Shown: positions 8,055 through 13,744, counted from the first letter of the stretch. The stretch: 13,744 nt of DNA from Anaerolineales bacterium (GCA_012032575.1 JAAUSP010000154.1:1-13744), one strand, 5' to 3'. Numbers and translations are program-made. The notes: generated by a model not told the origin, from the sequence alone.

Positions 8055-8070
8055 GGTTCTCACTCCATCA

Positions 8071-8182
8071 GGGTAGCAAGGTAGCAAAGTAACAGAGTCG
8101 CAGGGTCGCAGAGTAGCAGAGACAATTTAGTGCTTGCTACTTGCGACCTTGTTACCTTGCAACCTTGCGACCTTGCTACTTG
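8071..8182. repeat. Inverted array of 8-bp units (GTNRCARR) in the argC leader
   Basis: Six units with the plus-strand pattern GTAGCAAG, GTAGCAAA, GTAACAGA, GTCGCAGG, GTCGCAGA, GTAGCAGA (8073-8120) are followed by a spacer (ACAATTTAGTG) and six units in the opposite orientation (CTTGCTAC, TTGCGACC, TTGTTACC and so on, to about 8182). The two halves fold into one long imperfect hairpin. It lies between the attenuator terminator and the argC ribosome site, so a transcript that escapes termination would carry it in its 5' UTR. Confidence 0.85.
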
Positions 8183-8189
8183 TAATAAC

Positions 8190-8222
8190 AAAAAAGCCGA
8201 CCCCGGATGTCTGGAGTCGGCT
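8190..8222 (-). terminator. Intrinsic terminator upstream of argC
   Basis: On the minus strand, AGCCGACTCC pairs with GGGGTCGGCT (ten pairs, one G-U) around an eight-base loop AGACATCC, and is followed by a run of six T. This is a textbook rho-independent terminator. It lies about 130 bases downstream of the predicted start of transcription and 136 bases before the argC ATG, so it would stop either argC transcription (attenuation) or read-through from the glycosyltransferase. Confidence 0.85.
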
Positions 8223-8341
8223 GCGGAGCCGCTTGGAAGGAGACAAAAGCCCACTATCCAGACAAGGGGTCTGGCTTAAGTACGAGGGCTCCTGCTAACA
8301 AATGGCAAATTAATCATATCTATACAACTCAATTTAACGTT
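8204..8341 (-). promoter_or_regulatory. Candidate arginine transcription attenuator (leader RNA) of the argC block
   Basis: Four segments can pair in mutually exclusive ways on the minus-strand transcript. Segment 1 CCAGAC (8274-8269) pairs with GTCTGG (8263-8258) in a hairpin just after the leader peptide stop. Segment 2 TGTCTGGA (8264-8257) can instead pair with TCCAGACA (8215-8208), which covers part of the 5' arm and the loop of the terminator. CGGCT/AGCCG (8231-8218) can also capture the top of that arm. Segment 1 (AGCC-A-GACCCC) is also complementary to the terminator 3' arm GGGGTCGGCT. A ribosome slowed at the Arg codons of the leader peptide would cover segment 1 and favour the 2:3 antiterminator. 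The pairings are seen in the sequence; the arginine response is inference. Confidence 0.6.
8276..8317 (-). CDS. Potential 13-residue leader peptide MINLPFVSRSPRT
   Basis: A short ATG-to-TAA frame begins 24 bases after the predicted transcription start and ends one base before the first attenuator hairpin element. It encodes MINLPFVSRSPRT, with Arg at codon 9 (AGG) and codon 12 (CGT). A ribosome waiting at codon 12 would shield the 5' arm of the first hairpin, which is the geometry of classical amino-acid attenuators. Two Arg in 13 residues is modest enrichment, and the ribosome site is weak (TTGAG about ten bases upstream). The call depends on its position more than on its composition. Confidence 0.5.
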   Translation of the reverse strand: MINLPFVSRSPRT

Positions 8342-8347
8342 GGGTCG

Positions 8348-8376
8348 AGTCTAGCACAGTTAGAAAGACATGTCAA
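8348..8376 (-). promoter_or_regulatory. Sigma70-type promoter for the argC block
   Basis: TTGACA (8376-8371) and TAGACT (8353-8348) are separated by exactly 17 bases on the minus strand, predicting initiation at A8341. The -35 box is a perfect consensus and overlaps the stop codon of the upstream glycosyltransferase gene (8375-8373), so the arginine block has its own promoter although it follows that gene closely. Confidence 0.75.
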
Positions 8377-9596
8377 GTGGATTGCAAATTAATGCTGTCA
8401 ACTGCCTGTTTTTGCAGCACCCGTTGATAAACATCAATCGTTAATCCGGCAATGCGCGGCCAGTTGAATAACGTTTCAACGGATTGGTAGGCTTTCTGGG
8501 CATACTCTCTGGCCCGGTCGGGGTGATTGAGAGTGTGCAGGATACCCCAGGCTATCGAGCCAGAGTCATCGGGGTAAACGGTAATGCCCGTTTCCAGATG
8601 CTTGACCATTTCCGAAAAGCCGCCGACATCGCTCACAATCACCGGACACATGAGGGCCATTGCTTCCAGGGCTACAATGCCAAACGGCTCATACAGGCTT
8701 GGAAAGATGGCGCAGGCAGCCGTCCGAAAGAGATGGTTGCGCTCTTCGTCGGTAATGAAGCCGACAAAATTTACCCGGTCGGCCACGTTTAAATCAAGCG
8801 CCTGTTGTTTGAGGTACTCGGCCTCTGGTCCGCGACCGGCAATCACAATCCGGGCCTGGGGATACTCGCTCAATACGCGCGGAGCCGCCTGAACCAGTTG
8901 ATGAATCCCTTTCTCATAGACCAGCCGGGCAATCGTAAAGATAATTTTGTCGTCAGGCTCGGCAAATTTGGCTCGCAAGACGCCTAATTCCTGTGGATTA
9001 AGACCATTGCGTACATCTTCGAGCATGACGGCATTGGGGATCACTTCTAGCTTCTCAGCCGGAGTGTGGAATAGATTTTGAAGCTCATAGTACATATAGC
9101 GGCTGCAAACAATAACCCGCTGCGCTTCTTCAATTAACTTATGCTCAGCCCCGTCTATAGCCCACTGCAAATGGCCGGCCAGATACCCCCGCACGCGGCC
9201 CCGCTCGGTGGCATGGATCGTTATGACCAGCGGAGTCTTCCAGGCTGTTTGGAGGGTCCCACCCGCAAAGCCGGTTAGCCAATCATGGGCGTGGATCAAA
9301 TCAAACTTCCCCACCACAATTTGGGCCTGCTCGGCATAAGCGGCCATTATTTTGTTGGTTTCAACCGCACGCTGATATATATCGGGTATTGTTGCCGCAA
9401 TTTCCGGCGCAAAAACCCGGTGAACGGTGATACTATCTTCGATGGATACACCGACCACGTCACTATTGGCTGTCGGCGTGACAACGTGGACTTCAATTCC
9501 CTGGCGCGCCAACGCTGGAGTCAATTCGGCCACATGTCGCCCCAACCCCCCCACAACGTAAGGCGGAAATTCCCAAGAAAGCATTAGGATTCGCAT
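8373..9596 (-). CDS. GT4-family glycosyltransferase (glycogen synthase-like)
   Basis: A 407-residue GT-B retaining glycosyltransferase. The N-terminal domain opens with MRILMLSWEFPPYVVGGLGR (the GGL-RH donor/acceptor loop at 17-21), followed by FDLIHAHDWLTG (98-109) and PLVITIHATERGR (122-134). The C-terminal nucleotide-sugar domain has FTIARLVYEKGI (220-231, with the phosphate-contacting Arg and Lys), IVIAGRGPE and SLYEPFGIVALEAMA, which holds the EX7E motif (E303, E311). The pattern resembles GT4 enzymes annotated as glycogen or maltodextrin-type synthases, but GT4 sequence alone does not fix donor or acceptor. No signal peptide, so cytoplasmic. I chose the ATG at 9596 because GGAGG lies seven bases upstream; the TTG at 9614 precedes that site. 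It starts 14 bases after the binding-protein stop, in one transcript. Confidence 0.88.
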   Translation of the reverse strand: MRILMLSWEFPPYVVGGLGRHVAELTPALARQGIEVHVVTPTANSDVVGVSIEDSITVHRVFAPEIAATIPDIYQRAVETNKIMAAYAEQAQIVVGKFDLIHAHDWLTGFAGGTLQTAWKTPLVITIHATERGRVRGYLAGHLQWAIDGAEHKLIEEAQRVIVCSRYMYYELQNLFHTPAEKLEVIPNAVMLEDVRNGLNPQELGVLRAKFAEPDDKIIFTIARLVYEKGIHQLVQAAPRVLSEYPQARIVIAGRGPEAEYLKQQALDLNVADRVNFVGFITDEERNHLFRTAACAIFPSLYEPFGIVALEAMALMCPVIVSDVGGFSEMVKHLETGITVYPDDSGSIAWGILHTLNHPDRAREYAQKAYQSVETLFNWPRIAGLTIDVYQRVLQKQAVDSINLQST

Positions 9597-9610
9597 CAAA
9601 CAACCTCCAA

Positions 9611-10636
9611 TCAAGGAGTGACCAACTTGCCGGGATAGGTATTATCAGTTATTTGATAGACCCATACAGGCGCGGCCACTCGCCCCCCCGAATGATCAAA
9701 CGCTATGGAACCACTCAGACCCTGATGTTGTATCGCTGTCAAAGCCGCACCCACCTGGGCGCGAACCGGAAAATGCTCGTCAGTCAAACTTTGCCCTATC
9801 GCCTTAAGCAAAATGTGGGTCGCATCGTAGGCTAGCAAGGCGCGCGGGCCGGGCGGAAATCCGGCCAATGCCTCGTAAGCCGCAGCAAATGGAGCAGCCT
9901 GATCTATTTGCCGGGGATCGGGGCCGGGCGAAACAAAAATAAAATCGGCTGCCGCATCTTGCGCTACCTGGAGCGTCTGCGGGCTGCCGGTCTCTACTTG
10001 CCCAAAAACCGGCAATGTGATATTGGCCTGACGCAAAGCGACCAGCAGTTCTCCGGCGGTTACACCATCAGAATTTAAGCGAAGCGCTTGAGTCCCGCTA
10101 GAAATTGAGTCAAAACTAGAAGGGGTTAAAGGCGTTATCTGCTTAAAACCCAGCGCCTGTTCTGTCATTTCAAGGTGGGTTTCAGTCTCGGTCAGGTTGG
10201 CGGCTATACTAACCGCCCCTGGTTTCAGGTTTATTTCGGCGGCTACACTCCAGGGAACCACAACCGCCAGACCTGCCTGCTGATAAACGGGCAGCGCCGC
10301 CTCGGTGGCCGCCGGGGAAAGATGACCAATAACGCCAACCACAGCCGGGTCTACAATTAGCGCCCTGGCCTGAGCCTCTGCTTCGAATGGCTCATCAAAA
10401 TCGTTCAAGGCCACCAATTCTACCCGGTAGCCGCCCACCCCACCGGCCATATTTTGCTCTTGCAGGGCCAATTTGACCCCAAACAACGCTTCGTAGCCCA
10501 ACGGGCGATGCAAGCCTTCAAACGGGGCCACCAGGCCAATCTTTAGTGTCGCCGGTGCGCCGCCGGTTTTAATGCCGTTACAAGCGGTCAGGCTTAAAGT
10601 AACTATGATGACAAAAATTAAAAAATGATTCCTCAA
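9611..10636 (-). CDS. Branched-chain-amino-acid-type ABC substrate-binding lipoprotein
   Basis: A 341-residue exported binding protein of the LivK/periplasmic binding protein type 1 family. The N-terminus MRNHFLIFVIIVTLSLTAC is a lipoprotein signal with lipobox LTAC and Cys19. The mature part begins ATLKIGLVAPFEGLHRPLGY (about 29-48), then GVKLALQEQN, VALNDF, VVGVIGHLSPAATEAALPVY and PWSV, all typical of the first lobe. The second lobe has FGQVETGS, ADFIFVSPG, ALLAYDATHILLKAI and GLSGSIAFDHSGGR. The ligand cannot be told. No permease or ATPase gene is adjacent, so it is an orphan, perhaps a sensor or a partner of a distant transporter. Start is TTG with AAGGTGAG about 12 bases upstream, a long spacing; no other in-frame start exists nearby. 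It is followed directly by the glycosyltransferase. Confidence 0.85.
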   Translation of the reverse strand: MRNHFLIFVIIVTLSLTACNGIKTGGAPATLKIGLVAPFEGLHRPLGYEALFGVKLALQEQNMAGGVGGYRVELVALNDFDEPFEAEAQARALIVDPAVVGVIGHLSPAATEAALPVYQQAGLAVVVPWSVAAEINLKPGAVSIAANLTETETHLEMTEQALGFKQITPLTPSSFDSISSGTQALRLNSDGVTAGELLVALRQANITLPVFGQVETGSPQTLQVAQDAAADFIFVSPGPDPRQIDQAAPFAAAYEALAGFPPGPRALLAYDATHILLKAIGQSLTDEHFPVRAQVGAALTAIQHQGLSGSIAFDHSGGRVAAPVWVYQITDNTYPGKLVTP

Positions 10637-10734
10637 GATACAGCAACACTCACCTTTAGTTTTATACTATCTGATGTTAATCTAAAAATCCAGATGACAT
10701 CTGTCTCATTAGACCGGGTTTATAACGGATTGTA

Positions 10735-10743
10735 ATTATAACA
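10735..10743 (-). promoter_or_regulatory. Extended -10 promoter candidate for the binding-protein gene
   Basis: On the minus strand TGTTATAAT (10743-10735) is an extended -10 element with perfect TATAAT; no good -35 is visible. The predicted start lies about 90 bases before the TTG codon. The TG and first T fall inside the right part of the palindrome at 10740-10781. A second weaker box, TATAAA (10666-10661), is closer to the gene. Confidence 0.5.
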
Positions 10744-10781
10744 CAGTCAGGTTTGAATGTAGTTTGAGACCTGACTGTGTT
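10740..10781. repeat. 13-bp perfect inverted repeat in the divergent promoter region
   Basis: AACACAGTCAGGT (10740-10752) and ACCTGACTGTGTT (10769-10781) are exact complements with a 16-base spacer. It lies between the binding-protein gene and pit, and overlaps or abuts both predicted promoters. It has no T-run. It may be an operator-like site or one more intergenic palindrome. The remaining 276-base gap shows only the promoters and the pit ribosome site. Confidence 0.8.
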
Positions 10782-10801
10782 AGCTTCCCACCCCGCCCTT
10801 A

Positions 10802-10810
10802 TGGTATAAT
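10802..10810 (+). promoter_or_regulatory. Extended -10 promoter for pit
   Basis: TGGTATAAT (10802-10810) is a perfect extended -10 box. The -35 region (around 10782-10787) is poor, as expected for extended -10 promoters. Transcription would start near 10817, leaving a leader of about 95 bases before the TTG start of pit. The same nine bases recur upstream of the antitoxin gene at 13596. Confidence 0.65.
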
Positions 10811-10912
10811 CAGGCTACTATTTTCCAGCTTCGTCATAGCTAACACCGCTATATGTAATTAGAAATTCTACCACGATTCGCTAAAATTTACACGTAAAAA
10901 GGGAGGAGAAAA

Positions 10913-11906
10913 TTGTCGGCCCTGACCCTTTTGCTTGTCTTAATTGTTCTGGCGCTGCTGTTTGATTTTCTCAATGGTTTCCACGACAGCGCCAATATTG
11001 TGGCTACGATAATTTCTTCCCGTGCTATGTCTGCCCGCGCAGCTTTGACAATTGTCGCTCTGGCCGAGTTTGCCGGCCCGTTTGTTTTGGGCGTAGCCGT
11101 CGCCAAAACAGTGGGCACCGAGGTTGCTTCGCCGCAAGCCCTGACGATTGCAGTGGTCATGGCTGCGCTGATCAGCGCCAGCCTGTGGAATCTCATCACC
11201 TGGTATCTGGGCATTCCCTCCAGTTCTTCCCATGCTCTGATTGGTGGTATTTTGGGTGCCGTGGCGCTCGGCTCCGGGCTGGATGCCATTCAGGCCGAAG
11301 GGGTCTGGAAAATTGCCCTGGCCCTGTTTGTCTCGCCGCTGATTGGTTTTGGGGGAGGACTTATCATTATGTTTTTCGTTCTGTTGTTGGTCCAGAGCGC
11401 CACCCCCAAAGCCAATATTTTTTTTAACAAGGCCCAAATTCCTACGGCTATTGCCCTGGCTTTAAGTCACGGCGGCAATGACGCCCAAAAAACAATGGGC
11501 ATCATTACGTTGGGTTTACTTGTGTTGGGGTTTCAACAGAATTTTGTGGTCCCCTGGTGGGTTAATCTTGCTCAGCGCCGGGGCGATAGCCGCCGGCACG
11601 GCTACCGGCGGCTGGCGTATTATTCATACGCTGGGAGGCAAATTTTACCGGATTCGCCCCATCCACAGTTTTACCTCCCAGTTGACCTCGGGCATGGTGG
11701 TGCTGGGGGCCTCGCTGCTGGGAGGGCCGGTCAGTACCACCCAGGTGGTCAGTTCGGCCATTCTGGGGGTAGGGGCCGCCCATCGCCGCTCGCAGGTTCG
11801 CTGGGGGGTGATGAACGACATCCTGATTGCCTGGCTGCTGACCATCCCCGCCGTTGCCGGAATTGCCGCGTTGCTGTATTTTCCGCTCAAATTCCTGATA
11901 GAGTAG
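10913..11906 (+). CDS. pit: PiT-family inorganic phosphate permease (one frameshift)
   Basis: An integral membrane phosphate transporter, normally a proton or sodium symporter of the inner membrane. Hydrophobic helices fill the sequence. The first PiT signature is FLNGFHDSANIVATI (about 19-33), then PSSSSHALIGGILGA (102-116) and SHGGNDAQKTMG (185-196). The second-half signature GGPVSTTQVVSSAILGVG follows the break. The frame shifts at about 11561-11566: after PWWV the protein should continue ILLSAGAIAAGTATGGWRII, which requires removal of one A from GTTAATC. The corrected protein has about 330 residues, the usual short bacterial PiT length, and ends LKFLIE. TTG start with AGGAG about six bases upstream. 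A DUF47/PhoU-like gene follows, the usual partner of such permeases. Confidence 0.9.
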
Positions 11907-11912
11907 AAGGAG

Positions 11913-11964
11913 ATTGGAGATTGGAGATTGGAGATTATTGAATCTCCAATCTCTAATCTCCAAT
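11913..11964. repeat. 24-bp near-perfect palindrome of GGAGATT units between pit and DUF47 gene
   Basis: The left arm (11913-11936) is three and a half ATTGGAG/GGAGATT units and pairs with the right arm (11941-11964, AATCTCC units) over a four-base loop, with a single G-T mismatch. The right arm ends one base before the ATG at 11965. The arrangement leaves no normal ribosome site in front of the next gene, although the left arm itself repeats GGAG. Confidence 0.9.
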
Positions 11965-12597
11965 ATGATTATGGGTATTAGCGCACTGTTCAAACGCAAT
12001 AAAGAAGATAAATTTGTCGGCCTGCTCATCCAGCAGTGCGAAACAACGGTTGAGGGCGTTAAGGTCTTAGAAACCGGCCTCGGTCAGCCCCATGCAACCC
12101 TGGAGTCAATGCGGGCCAAGGAGTACGAGGCCGACGAAATCCGGCGGATTATTATTGATGAATTGCACAATACCTTCGTCACCCCGTTTGACCGCGAGGA
12201 TATTTTCAACCTGTCGCTGTACATAGACGAGATGATTGACTATGCCCTGACCACGCTGGAGGAAATGGACCTTTTGCAGGTTGATGCTGACGACCACCTC
12301 GCCACAATGGTTTCGCTGGTGCGGCAAGAGGCCGAGGAGCTGGCTATGGCCATGCATCGCCTCAGCGCCAATCCCCGCGTAGCCGGCGACCACGCCCGCC
12401 GGGCCAAGAAACTGGAAAACGAAGTGGACCAACTCTACCGGGTGGCCGTAGCCGATTTATTCACCCGGCCCAACGATTTTAAGGAGTTGATGGCCCTGCT
12501 CAAACGGCGCGAGGTTTACCGTCACGTCTCCAATATGTCGGATCGGGCCGATGCCGCCGCCAATGTATTTGGCATGGTGGTGATGAAGCTGACATGA
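11965..12597 (+). CDS. DUF47/PhoU-like phosphate transport accessory protein
   Basis: A 210-residue all-helical protein of the DUF47 family (PhoU-related, formerly Pit accessory protein), 208 residues if the ATG at 11971 is used. Features are the N-terminal ISALFKRNKEDKFVGLL, helix CETTVEGVKVLETGL, EYEADEIRRIIIDEL, the conserved TPFDREDIFNLSLYIDEMID (about residues 73-92) and the C-terminal YRHVSNMSDRADAAANVFG with metal-binding-type Asp residues, both characteristic. It is cytoplasmic and thought to control or assist the linked PiT permease. The gene directly follows pit and is presumably co-transcribed. Upstream in-frame codons run through the palindrome and are not protein-like, so the start must be at 11965 or 11971; no ribosome site is visible. 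Confidence 0.88.
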   Translation: MIMGISALFKRNKEDKFVGLLIQQCETTVEGVKVLETGLGQPHATLESMRAKEYEADEIRRIIIDELHNTFVTPFDREDIFNLSLYIDEMIDYALTTLEEMDLLQVDADDHLATMVSLVRQEAEELAMAMHRLSANPRVAGDHARRAKKLENEVDQLYRVAVADLFTRPNDFKELMALLKRREVYRHVSNMSDRADAAANVFGMVVMKLT

Positions 12598-12725
12598 AAA
12601 TAACCTGTGCCTCCCTTACCTTCACCCTTTCTTCCGCTGCTCGTACCCACAACCCTCTGACAGGCTTACAAAGCATCCCGGCTGATGGCTGAGGTTGACC
12701 TAAAATATGAAAGGATAGTCCAGAC

Positions 12726-13458
12726 ATGCCCCACCTTATTCCAGCCCTGGCCGCCATCGAGCCGGCCCTGATTATCTTTGATAAGGACGGGACGCTGATC
12801 CATTTTGAGGCCATGTGGGGCGCTGGGCCATTGACCTGGCCCAAAAGCTGGAAGCTATCACCGGCCGGTCTATGGCCGAGCGGCTCTACCAGGCGTTGGA
12901 TTTCTACGTTGACACCGGGCAGATTGCCCCCACGGGGCGTTGTCGGTCACGCCAATGGCTGGCCTGCGCCGGCTGGCCGTGCAGGTTTTGATTGGCGAGG
13001 TGGGGCTTACGCCTGCTGCCGCCGAAGCCGCCGTGGCCCAGGTCTGGCGCACGCCCGACCCTGTGACCACGGCCCATCCGCTGGCTGATCTCCCTGCCTT
13101 GTTCAGCACGCTGCGAGCGCATGGCCTCAAAATCGCCGTTGCCACCAGCGACGACCGCGCCCCGACGGTGGCCACACTGGCCAAGCTCGGTCTGGCCGAT
13201 TTTGTGGCCGCCCTGGCCTGCGGTGACGACGGCGCTCCCATCAAACCTGAACCTGAAATGGTGTTGACCCTGTGCCGCACCCTGGCTGTACCTCCGGCCA
13301 GAACTGTCATGGTCGGTGACAATGTGGCCGATTTGAAAATGGGCCACGCGGCCAGAGTAGGTTTGACGGTCGGGGTGCTGTCCGGCGTCAGTTCGGCCAA
13401 GATTTTAGCGCCCCACGCCGATTTGATCCTGCCTACGGTGGCCGGGTTGATTGAGTAA
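12726..13458 (+). CDS. HAD-superfamily hydrolase, phosphoglycolate phosphatase-like (two frameshifts)
   Basis: A cytoplasmic HAD phosphatase of about 244 residues. Motif I IIFDKDGTLI has the nucleophile D19 and D21. Motif II is IAVATSDDR, the motif III lysine is in PIKPEPEMVL, and motif IV is VMVGDNVADLKMG. Helices between I and II make a C1-type cap (AIDLAQKLEAITGRSMAERL, then YQALDFYVDTGQIAPTG). The frame breaks near 12818 (MWG should read on as AWAIDLAQ) and again near 12936 (APTG then ALSVTPMAGLRRLAV); each is repaired by adding one base in a short C or G run. Corrected length fits the Gph/PGMB-like group; the substrate is unknown. ATG start with AAGGAT upstream. The 128 bases before it hold nothing I can name. 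A palindromic element begins right after the stop. Confidence 0.8.
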
Positions 13459-13574
13459 CGTAATTACCCAACTCTCATGTCATTTCGAGGCCGTAGGCCG
13501 AGAAATCCTTATCGTGCTATATCGGCCTCGGAGATTTCTCCCTTCGGTCGAAATGACATGGCTGAGTAGTTACG
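13459..13574. mobile_element. MITE-like palindromic element, about 116 bp
   Basis: The two ends match as inverted repeats: CGTAATTACCCAACTC on the left and, read backwards, CGTAACTACTCAGCC on the right, each followed inward by CATGTCATTTCGA (13486-13498 by approximate placement on the left; 13548-13560 on the right). Further in, both halves contain GAGAAATC. No open frame is inside, so any movement would need a transposase from elsewhere. It starts at the base after the HAD stop codon. Repeats with TCATTTCGA and GAGAAATC halves are common in bacterial genomes; that statement is from memory. Confidence 0.65.
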
Positions 13575-13595
13575 ATTCCTCTTTCTTAAGAGTAA

Positions 13596-13604
13596 TGGTA
13601 TAAT
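13596..13604 (+). promoter_or_regulatory. Extended -10 promoter for the antitoxin gene
   Basis: TGGTATAAT (13596-13604) is a perfect extended -10 box with no clear -35, placed about 40 bases before the ATG at 13646. It is identical to the box in front of pit. It lies outside the MITE-like element, 22 bases after its right end. Confidence 0.6.
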
Positions 13605-13645
13605 GAAAACAAACCTAACATAATGTTACGGGGGAGGCACTTTCA

Positions 13646-13744
13646 ATGACAGTCAGAAACTTCAGCTTTACTCTGGACGACGCCATCTATCAAGGCTGTT
13701 TTGGGGCGTGCCCGGCGAGAGGGCAAATCGCTGGAACAAGTGCT
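13646..13744 (+). CDS. Ribbon-helix-helix (VapB/CopG-like) antitoxin, 3' end cut by window, likely frameshift
   Basis: The start MTVRNFSFTLDDAIY resembles the beta strand and first helix of ribbon-helix-helix antitoxins of VapB/FitA type. After Tyr15 the frame read directly loses sense, but shifting by one base near 13690 gives KAVLGRARREGKSLEQVL, exactly the expected second part (basic residues, then EGKSLEQV). I therefore believe in one extra or two missing bases there. GGGGGAGG lies eight bases before the ATG and a TGGTATAAT box further up. Such proteins bind operator DNA as dimers and neutralise a PIN-domain toxin, normally encoded just downstream, which would be outside the window. About 33 codons are visible, so the family call is moderate. 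Confidence 0.6.
   Translation, partial: MTVRNFSFTLDDAIYQGCFGACPARGQIAGTSA

Noticed and set aside
8071..8182. CRISPR array
   Set aside because: Units are only 8 bp, without spacers, and the second half is inverted; no cas genes are near.
8055..8372. T-box, SAM or other known riboswitch upstream of argC
   Set aside because: No T-box sequence (AGGGTGG-ACCGCG type), no specifier-loop layout and no SAM-type core could be found; the pairings fit a peptide-type attenuator better.
12598..12725. Promoter for the HAD gene (TTGACC followed by AAAATA)
   Set aside because: The two boxes are far too close together for a sigma70 promoter; nothing else convincing is visible in this gap.

Overview
The window looks like bacterial chromosome from a member of the Chloroflexota, most likely Anaerolineae-like. 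This is an inference from the style of the proteins (short ArgA-type acetyltransferase, pRiA4b ORF-3-like domain, Pit plus DUF47 pair), the moderately high GC content, the TGGTATAAT-type extended -10 boxes and the many intergenic palindromes. No rRNA or other taxonomic marker is present. There are no rRNA, tRNA, CRISPR, phage or transposase genes.

Layout. The left edge (2-229, +) holds the C-terminal part of an XRE/HigA-like antitoxin. From 8054 down to 231 (-) runs an arginine-centred gene block: argC, argB, argS, argD, a short ArgA-type GNAT acetyltransferase, a two-TM coiled-coil protein of unknown function, a 42-codon remnant of a Nudix hydrolase gene, and a fusion of a pRiA4b ORF-3-like domain with a SAM-dependent methyltransferase. 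Upstream of argC (8055-8376) there is a sigma70-type promoter, a 13-codon potential leader peptide with two Arg codons, mutually exclusive RNA hairpins and an intrinsic terminator. This arrangement fits transcription attenuation by arginyl-tRNA supply. Further upstream, also on the minus strand, are a GT4 glycosyltransferase (8373-9596) and a lipoprotein of the LivK/type 1 periplasmic-binding family (9611-10636). Divergent from these (+) are a Pit phosphate permease and a DUF47/PhoU-like partner (10913-12597), then a HAD hydrolase (12726-13458), a MITE-like palindrome, and the start of a ribbon-helix-helix antitoxin cut by the window end.

How the genes fit together. ArgA-like, ArgB, ArgC and ArgD cover acetylation of glutamate through acetylornithine. 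ArgS consumes the end product by charging tRNA-Arg. A leader sensing Arg-tRNA in front of the block would adjust synthesis and charging together. ArgJ, ArgF, ArgG and ArgH are not in the window. Pit and DUF47 form a low-affinity phosphate uptake pair.

Two structural traits stand out. First, at least eight single-base frameshifts lie in six genes, mostly in short homopolymers and with good coding on both sides. I read these as sequencing or assembly indels rather than decay, and I annotate those genes at full length. Second, seven intergenic gaps hold perfect or near-perfect palindromes, several of them built from 7-8 bp tandem units, each with a different sequence.
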